Origin: Jiella soli
Lineage (GTDB): Bacteria > Pseudomonadota > Alphaproteobacteria > Rhizobiales > Rhizobiaceae
DNA: 64,000 bases
Reading direction: 5' to 3'
NCBI RefSeq assembly: GCF_020615385.1
Contig: NZ_JAJAVB010000015.1
Location: 163,345-227,344 of the forward strand
In this document: positions 59,300-64,000 of the stretch, piece after piece
Numbering within the stretch: the stretch's first letter is position 1
Layout: each line of letters starts with the position of its first letter
Position numbers and translations under genes: made by a program
The notes under the pieces: generated by a model
Seen by the model: the letters and a program-made list of their open reading frames with translations, nothing else
What the model was told of the DNA's origin: nothing
Database searches by the model: none

Positions 59300-59324
59300 A
59301 ACGCCGGTCAGGTCGCCAAGTTCC
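59300..59324 (-). promoter_or_regulatory. EcfG-type general stress promoter of the entericidin gene
   Basis: On the minus strand GGAAC and CGTT are separated by 16 bp, matching the alphaproteobacterial EcfG consensus GGAAC-N16/17-CGTT. Transcription would start some 25-30 bp before the ATG. Confidence 0.7.
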
Positions 59325-59555
59325 CTTACGGATCTGCGGCGCCCTCTCGTGAGGGTGTCAAGGCTCGGGGCGCGATCCGCGGCGGCTACGCCTCGTTTCC
59401 CGCCAGCGCCGGAATCGGCCGCGATAGGACGAGCTAACCGACCATGTGGGGTGGTCGGCATGCTGCACTGCAATATCTGAGGCTGCGAACCCATCTGTGG
59501 GGCGGCGCCGCAACGCTATTCGCGGGCGTCGATCTTCGCGAATATCGAGGCCACC

Positions 59556-60707
59556 ATGATTGACAATCCGTTCCTGCAGACGCCGGCGCAGACATCGGCA
59601 CCGATCAACCATTTCGGCGAACGTCTGGTTCTCGTGTTCCAGGGCGGCGGCGCGCTCGGCTCCTACCAGGCCGGCGTCTACGAAGCCCTCGCTGCAGCCG
59701 ACGCGCGGCCCGACTGGATCGCCGGGATCTCGATCGGGGCGATCAACGCCGCGCTCATCGCCGGCAACGCGCCGGGCCGGCGGGTCGCGGCCCTGCACGA
59801 GTTCTGGCACGATGTCTCCTCGTCGTTTGCAGTCAGGCTGCCACTGCCCGGCGACTTCCTGAAGACCGTCTTTTCCGAGGCGAGTGCTGCGTCCGCCCTG
59901 CTTGGCATCCCCGGCTTCTTCCATCCGAGGGTCCCACCGACCTACGTTCTGCCGGCCTCCGATCCCGGCGCGCTTGGCTTCTACGACACCAGCCCGCTGT
60001 CGCGCACGCTGGAGAGGCTGGTCGACTTCGACCGCCTCAACGATGGCAGCATCCGCGTCAGCCTGGGTGCGGTCAACGTCGCCACGGGCAACTTCAAATA
60101 TTTCGACACCACTGAACAGCGTCTCGGGCCGGAGCACATCATGGCGAGCGGCGCCCTGCCGCCAGGCTTTCCCCCCGTCCGGATCGGGGACGACTGGTAC
60201 TGGGATGGCGGCCTCGTTTCGAACACGCCGCTGAGCTATGTCCTCGACCAAGACCGCGAGGACGATCTGTGCGTCTTCCAGGTCGATCTATTCCCCGCGG
60301 CGGGCCCCATGCCGGATTCGATCTTCGATCTTCCGGAACGCGAAAAGGACATCCGCTTCTCCAGCCGGACGCGGCTGAATACGGATATGGTCAAGGACAA
60401 GCAAAGAGAGCGCCGCGCCATGCACAGGCTGCTCGCCAAGCTGCCGCCGGAATTCGCGGACGACCCGGACGCCTCGCTGCTGCGCGAGCGGTCCAACGAT
60501 TCAGCGGTGACGCTCGTCCACCTGATCAATCGCCGCAAACCGTGGACCCGAGACTCCAAGGACTACGAATTTTCCCGGCGCACGGTGACGGAACGCTGGA
60601 GCGACGGCCGCCACGACGCGCAGACGACCCTTGGCCACGAGACCTTTCTCAATCGGCGGCGCCCCGCCTTCGGCATCGAGGTTCTCGACCTGTGCGATGC
60701 CGGCTGA
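59556..60707 (+). CDS. patatin-like phospholipase family protein
   Basis: A 383-aa protein. The oxyanion loop VLVFQGGGALGSYQAGVY is near residue 26, the nucleophile elbow is GISIG, and the catalytic Asp is in YWDGGLVSNTPLSYVL. A DUF3734-like C-terminal region (DIRFSSRTRLNTDMVKD, ending DLCDAG) is typical of this bacterial patatin class. It is likely a lipid acyl hydrolase of unknown substrate, possibly linked to polyhydroxybutyrate or membrane lipid turnover. No signal peptide. Confidence 0.88.
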   Translation: MIDNPFLQTPAQTSAPINHFGERLVLVFQGGGALGSYQAGVYEALAAADARPDWIAGISIGAINAALIAGNAPGRRVAALHEFWHDVSSSFAVRLPLPGDFLKTVFSEASAASALLGIPGFFHPRVPPTYVLPASDPGALGFYDTSPLSRTLERLVDFDRLNDGSIRVSLGAVNVATGNFKYFDTTEQRLGPEHIMASGALPPGFPPVRIGDDWYWDGGLVSNTPLSYVLDQDREDDLCVFQVDLFPAAGPMPDSIFDLPEREKDIRFSSRTRLNTDMVKDKQRERRAMHRLLAKLPPEFADDPDASLLRERSNDSAVTLVHLINRRKPWTRDSKDYEFSRRTVTERWSDGRHDAQTTLGHETFLNRRRPAFGIEVLDLCDAG

Positions 60708-60754
60708 GCCGGGCGGCCGATGGAACGAAGCAGCCCCGGCGCCTCTCTCAGACA

Positions 60755-60770
60755 TGTGACTTCCGTCACA
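60755..60770. promoter_or_regulatory. CRP-type binding site
   Basis: TGTGACTTCCGTCACA is a perfect palindrome of the form TGTGA-N6-TCACA, the classic CRP consensus. A further half site GTCACA lies about 8 bp downstream. It is 48 bp after the patatin gene and about 150 bp before exoD. Confidence 0.55.
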
Positions 60771-60916
60771 GGCTTGCGTCACAGGAGCGCGTTACAAAAA
60801 CCAGATCGGCACCTCGACTTAACGACTGAAAGGGCATAGTGAGCCCCCGGACCGGTCTAGAGCATCGGGTTCCGGCAAGAGCGAAACAGGTTGTCGGTCC
60901 TCCGATCCAATGTGTC

Positions 60917-61600
60917 ATGAGCCAGTCTGAAGCGACCCCACATCGAGTTTCGTCCGTGTCTCCTGCCGGTCTCTCCAACCTGCGACGATCGCTGCGGCGA
61001 AAAAGTGGCAAGCGACAGGCGAGGATTTCGGCGATCCTGCGCGGTTTCTCCCACGAGAACCGCGCGGAACCGACGATCGGCGACCTTTCCCTCGCGTTCG
61101 ATACACGCGCCTTCGGCGCCTTCTTCATTCTCTTCGGGGGCCTCAACCTGGTGCCGCTGCCGCCGGGAGCATCGCTCCTGTTCGGTATTCCGCTGATCCT
61201 GTTCACCTTCCAGTTGGCGATCGGGCGCCACCGGCTGTGGCTGCCGGAGCGCATCCGCCACACGCGGCTTTCGCCGGACAAGATCGCGCTCCTGATGGCG
61301 AAGATCGGCCCCTGGCTGCGCCGGATCGAGCGGCTGGCACGGCATCGCTACTGGCCAAATCCGGAGCGTCTGCTCCTGTCCGTCGTCGGCTGGTACTGCT
61401 TCGTCATGGCCGTCCTGGTGACGATCCCGTTTCCCTTCACCAACATGATGCCGGGCGTGTCGATCGCGATCGCCGGCGTAGCGATCACCGCCCGCGACGG
61501 CCTCTGGCTCCTTGGAGCGCTGATCGTCGGCATCATCGCAGTCGCCGTGCTGATCGGCGTCTATGGCGCCGCGGCATTCGCCATCCTGCAGTTCGTGTAG
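60917..61600 (+). CDS. exoD: exopolysaccharide synthesis protein ExoD
   Basis: About 227 aa. A basic N-terminal region is followed by the ExoD domain: TIGDLSLAFDTRAFGAFFIL, then GGLNLVPLPPGASLLFGIPL, and two C-terminal helix pairs ending VYGAAAFAILQFV. ExoD of Sinorhizobium affects exopolysaccharide production and alkaline tolerance; the molecular function is not known. The frame is open back to a GTG at 60839, and the true start is uncertain because no good ribosome site precedes this ATG. Confidence 0.85.
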   Translation: MSQSEATPHRVSSVSPAGLSNLRRSLRRKSGKRQARISAILRGFSHENRAEPTIGDLSLAFDTRAFGAFFILFGGLNLVPLPPGASLLFGIPLILFTFQLAIGRHRLWLPERIRHTRLSPDKIALLMAKIGPWLRRIERLARHRYWPNPERLLLSVVGWYCFVMAVLVTIPFPFTNMMPGVSIAIAGVAITARDGLWLLGALIVGIIAVAVLIGVYGAAAFAILQFV

Positions 61601-61707
61601 TCCCACCCTCGTCCGCGCCTAGCATGCATCTGTCGCATGCGCGGCCCAGGCGTCACCCTTCGCCGTTCCCTCGAGATCGCTAGCCGACGATAAATCGCTC
61701 AGCCATG

Positions 61708-61732
61708 CGAACGATCGCGCCGGCCGCGCGTT
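61708..61732 (+). promoter_or_regulatory. weak EcfG-like promoter before the phasin gene
   Basis: CGAAC and CGTT are 16 bp apart, one mismatch from the EcfG consensus, 29 bp before the phasin ATG. Phasins are often stress-induced, so this may be functional. Confidence 0.35.
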
Positions 61733-61760
61733 GATTGTGCAGTGCAACAGGATACCATTG

Positions 61761-62135
61761 ATGTTCCTCCGCCCTTCCTTCCCCTCGACGGCCGCGTTCG
61801 AAATTCCAAAGGTGGCGGCGGAAGTCGTGACGCTCGCCATGATGTCGCCCTTCATCATCAGCACCCGGATGATGCAGCTCTGGATGGCCGCCGGCTCCGC
61901 CCCGAGCGCGGCCAGTAACCGCGAGACCATGCGGATGATCAGCGAGAAGTTCGAGGCGGCTGGCGAATCCGTCATGGCGATGAACGAGGCGATGGCGAAG
62001 GCGGTGGGCGATTCCATGCTTGCCGCCATGACAGGGCGGACAGCGCAAATGAACGAGGCCGACACGATCCTGACGGCCGGCCTCAAGCCCTTTTCAAAGC
62101 GGGTGAAGGCGAATCATCGGCGTCTCTCGCGATAG
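61761..62135 (+). CDS. phasin family protein
   Basis: A 124-aa helical protein with FEIPKVAAEVVTLAMMSPFI and the repeated amphipathic ESVMAMNEAMAKAVGDSMLA, the look of phasins that coat polyhydroxyalkanoate granules. The ATG follows AGGA at good spacing. The family call is moderate because phasins diverge strongly. Confidence 0.65.
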   Translation: MFLRPSFPSTAAFEIPKVAAEVVTLAMMSPFIISTRMMQLWMAAGSAPSAASNRETMRMISEKFEAAGESVMAMNEAMAKAVGDSMLAAMTGRTAQMNEADTILTAGLKPFSKRVKANHRRLSR

Positions 62136-62336
62136 TCTTTTCCCTCGTTCCGCCCCTGCCGGCGAACTCCCTGTAAGGGCAGGGTCTGATGCCGGCTGGC
62201 AGAGGCCGCTCCTTCAGGTGCCCGGGCCGAAGCGCCCGCTGACAGGAAAGTCGGCGTTCGCATAACTCGGAAAAGTTAATCTTAAGCTTTCGATGGAACT
62301 CTGCGCCGCTAATGGAAGTCGACAGGAGATCATCGG

Positions 62337-63800
62337 ATGGCAGTGCGACAACGATGTACCACCGCGGTTTTCCACAGGCTGCGGCGTGCGGCTCTGGGAT
62401 TTGGACGGGATCGTTCCGGTAACTTCGGTGTTGTCGCGGCCCTGACCGCCGTTCCCTTGATCCTGGCGATGGGTGGCGGGGTCGACTATTCGAATGCCTT
62501 TCGCATCCGGACCGATCTCCAATCCGCGGCCGACGCAGCGGTGCTTGCCGCCGCGCGCTACTCCGGAACCGACGAGACCGAGCGTCAGCGCCAGGCCGAC
62601 TTGCTGTTCAACGCCAATGTCAAGGACGGCGTCCAGGTCACCGCGACCAGGCTCAGCCACGACGAAAAGAAATACACTTACGATGTGCAGTTCACCGTCC
62701 CGACGGCATTCCTCAGCCTGATGCACGTCAACTCCCTGTCGATGAGCGTCGAAGCCGTCTCGGCGCATTCCGATCTTCCGCTCGACATCGCGCTCGTGCT
62801 GGATTCCACCGGGTCGATGGGCAGTTCCGGCAAGATGACGCAGATGAAGGCTGCGGTGAAGCTGTTCGTCTCGAACTTTGCGGACATGAACGAGGAGGCG
62901 CGGGTCCAGATGGCGATGGTCCCGTTCGACACGCAGGTCCAGGTCGAGGACGTCGAGATGACGATCAACGGCCTGCCCAATGTAGTCACCTGCAGCGCGC
63001 TCGCTTCAAGCACCGACCGCAACTACTGCAACACCGACAGCACCGGCTTCACCGCGGGCACGTCCAAGACCTACGGCAACGGCTCGAACTCGGTCCTCTA
63101 CGAGACTAAGAAGACGTCGACCCAGCTCGTTGCCACGAAGACGGCGCGCAGCTGCTTCTGGATCTTCTGCTCCAACGATCCTCCGACGACGATCTACTCT
63201 GCGACCAAGGGAAAGATCACGGGGCCCTTCTCCGGCTGCATCACCGACCGCGACCAGCCCTACGACGTGCGACCGGACGAAGAGACGGTCGCGAATCCGG
63301 CGACGCTCTACATTCCCGGCGAAACCTGCCAGTCGACCCTTGCCCCCGTCACGGCCCTGACCGGCGATCTCGACGCGATCGCCATCGCCGTCGACGATCT
63401 CGAGCCGACAGGCAACACCAACATCACGATCGGGGTGCAGTGGGGCATGGAGGCCCTCACCGCCAGTGCCCCGCTCAAGGGCGCCAATACCGACAAGCGG
63501 ACCCGGCGGATCATGATCCTGCTGACCGATGGCGAGAACACTCAGAATCGCTTGACCTCGAATACGACCATGATCGACGGCCGTACCGAACTGGCATGCA
63601 CGAACGCCAAGGCCATGGGCAATGCCGACGGCACGCCGCTCGAACTCTACACGATCCGCGTCATCGACGGGAACGAGACCTTGCTGAAGAAGTGCGCCAC
63701 CGACAGCGGGCACTACTACTCCGTGAAGCAGGCGAGCGACCTGACCAAGGTCTTCCAGGACATCGCCGAGCGAGTGAAGCGTATCAGGATCGTCAGCTGA
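62337..63800 (+). CDS. TadG-like protein with von Willebrand A domain
   Basis: A 487-aa protein. Residues about 25-50 are the TadE/TadG-type hydrophobic anchor (SGNFGVVAALTAVPLILAMG, then GGVDYSNAF), followed by a pilin-like segment. A VWA domain begins at IALVLDSTGSMGSSGKMTQM (metal-ion site) and ends at the C-terminus (HYYSVKQASDLTKVFQDIAE). Several Cys-rich loops interrupt the VWA (residues about 220-330). Such proteins are Flp-pilus or surface-associated; no other tad genes are present here. AGGAG precedes the ATG. Confidence 0.85.
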   Translation: MAVRQRCTTAVFHRLRRAALGFGRDRSGNFGVVAALTAVPLILAMGGGVDYSNAFRIRTDLQSAADAAVLAAARYSGTDETERQRQADLLFNANVKDGVQVTATRLSHDEKKYTYDVQFTVPTAFLSLMHVNSLSMSVEAVSAHSDLPLDIALVLDSTGSMGSSGKMTQMKAAVKLFVSNFADMNEEARVQMAMVPFDTQVQVEDVEMTINGLPNVVTCSALASSTDRNYCNTDSTGFTAGTSKTYGNGSNSVLYETKKTSTQLVATKTARSCFWIFCSNDPPTTIYSATKGKITGPFSGCITDRDQPYDVRPDEETVANPATLYIPGETCQSTLAPVTALTGDLDAIAIAVDDLEPTGNTNITIGVQWGMEALTASAPLKGANTDKRTRRIMILLTDGENTQNRLTSNTTMIDGRTELACTNAKAMGNADGTPLELYTIRVIDGNETLLKKCATDSGHYYSVKQASDLTKVFQDIAERVKRIRIVS

Positions 63801-64000
63801 GCCGGGTCCGGCCCCGCTCTTGAACGGCAAGGCGTCGCCCGGGATCGGGGCGGCGTGCTGCCACAATTCGGGGACAAGCCGCCCGGTCCCCCGGGCGCCG
63901 GCCGATCCGCCCGCCGTCGGTCCGCAAACGGGATCACAGGCGATGGTAATTACCCACGCCCTGGGTTCACCGTCCTTTGCGGTCAGGGGCTGACGGTTTT
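63801..64000. other. right edge, no gene seen
   Basis: Only non-coding sequence was recognised. Several GC-rich hairpins (for example near 63890-63905) may terminate the VWA gene. Confidence 0.3.

Noticed and set aside
60840..60890. TCTAGAGCATC-containing stretch before exoD, reminiscent of a Rhizobiales intergenic repeat
   Set aside because: Only one copy in the window and a short match, so not supportable as a repeat.

Overview
The window looks like a chromosomal segment of an alphaproteobacterium of the order Hyphomicrobiales (Rhizobiales). It is GC-rich. It pairs an Entner-Doudoroff operon with an aglEFG/aglA/aglK alpha-glucoside system as in Sinorhizobium. It also has an ActS/RegB-ActR/RegA pair beside a cyo quinol oxidase, a bacteriophytochrome with an HWE kinase, an adenosylcobalamin-dependent ribonucleotide reductase and an EcfG-type stress promoter. 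The genus cannot be fixed from the sequence alone; an Aurantimonas-like lineage is a guess. Most genes are ordinary chromosomal metabolism, in tight operons with ATGA or GTGA overlaps.

Layout. 1-424: end of a type II toxin-antitoxin locus whose ParE-like toxin is frameshifted. 617-3449: a gamma-glutamylputrescine synthetase/oxidase-like pair. 3774-7033: heme oxygenase and a bacteriophytochrome hybrid kinase, translationally coupled. 7157-11206: zwf-pgl-edd. 11323-13311: a membrane nucleotide-sugar 4,6-dehydratase. 13317-19926 (minus): alpha-glucoside ABC transporter, alpha-glucosidase and an interposed GNAT. 20269-26436 (minus): urea ABC transporter urtABCDE behind a perfect sigma-54 promoter, with REP-like palindromes between urtD and urtE. 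26694-33440: an acyl-CoA catabolic cluster around a TetR regulator, including separate homologues of the two halves of the ACAD10/ACAD11 kinase-dehydrogenase. 33720-38464: the three-gene NAGGN osmoprotectant cassette. 39214-48032: an MFS transporter divergent from cyoABCD-SURF1 and a RegB/RegA-like redox two-component system. 48280-49686: tRNA-Thr, two very small ORFs and DoxX. 49880-55976: gpt, a GAF-HWE kinase and nrdJ behind an NrdR box. 56059-58777: a decayed mobile region (IS5 and IS110 remnants, a multiply frameshifted phage-type C5 methyltransferase) ending at tRNA-Lys. 59120-63800: entericidin, patatin-like phospholipase, ExoD, phasin and a TadG-like VWA protein.

The most promising system is the 26.7-33.4 kb cluster. 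Its kinase and dehydrogenase match the ACAD11 halves closely enough to suggest phosphorylation-dependent catabolism of 4-hydroxyacyl-CoAs, with MaoC, SDR, quinone-oxidoreductase-like and thioesterase partners and an operator-like dyad at the TetR start. Other points worth following are the nested dyads upstream of cyoA, a CyoD with a long Met/His-containing tail, the 47-aa membrane ORF next to tRNA-Thr, and several good promoter or operator matches (sigma-54, EcfG, NrdR, CRP-like) that link genes to nitrogen, stress, dNTP and cAMP-type control.
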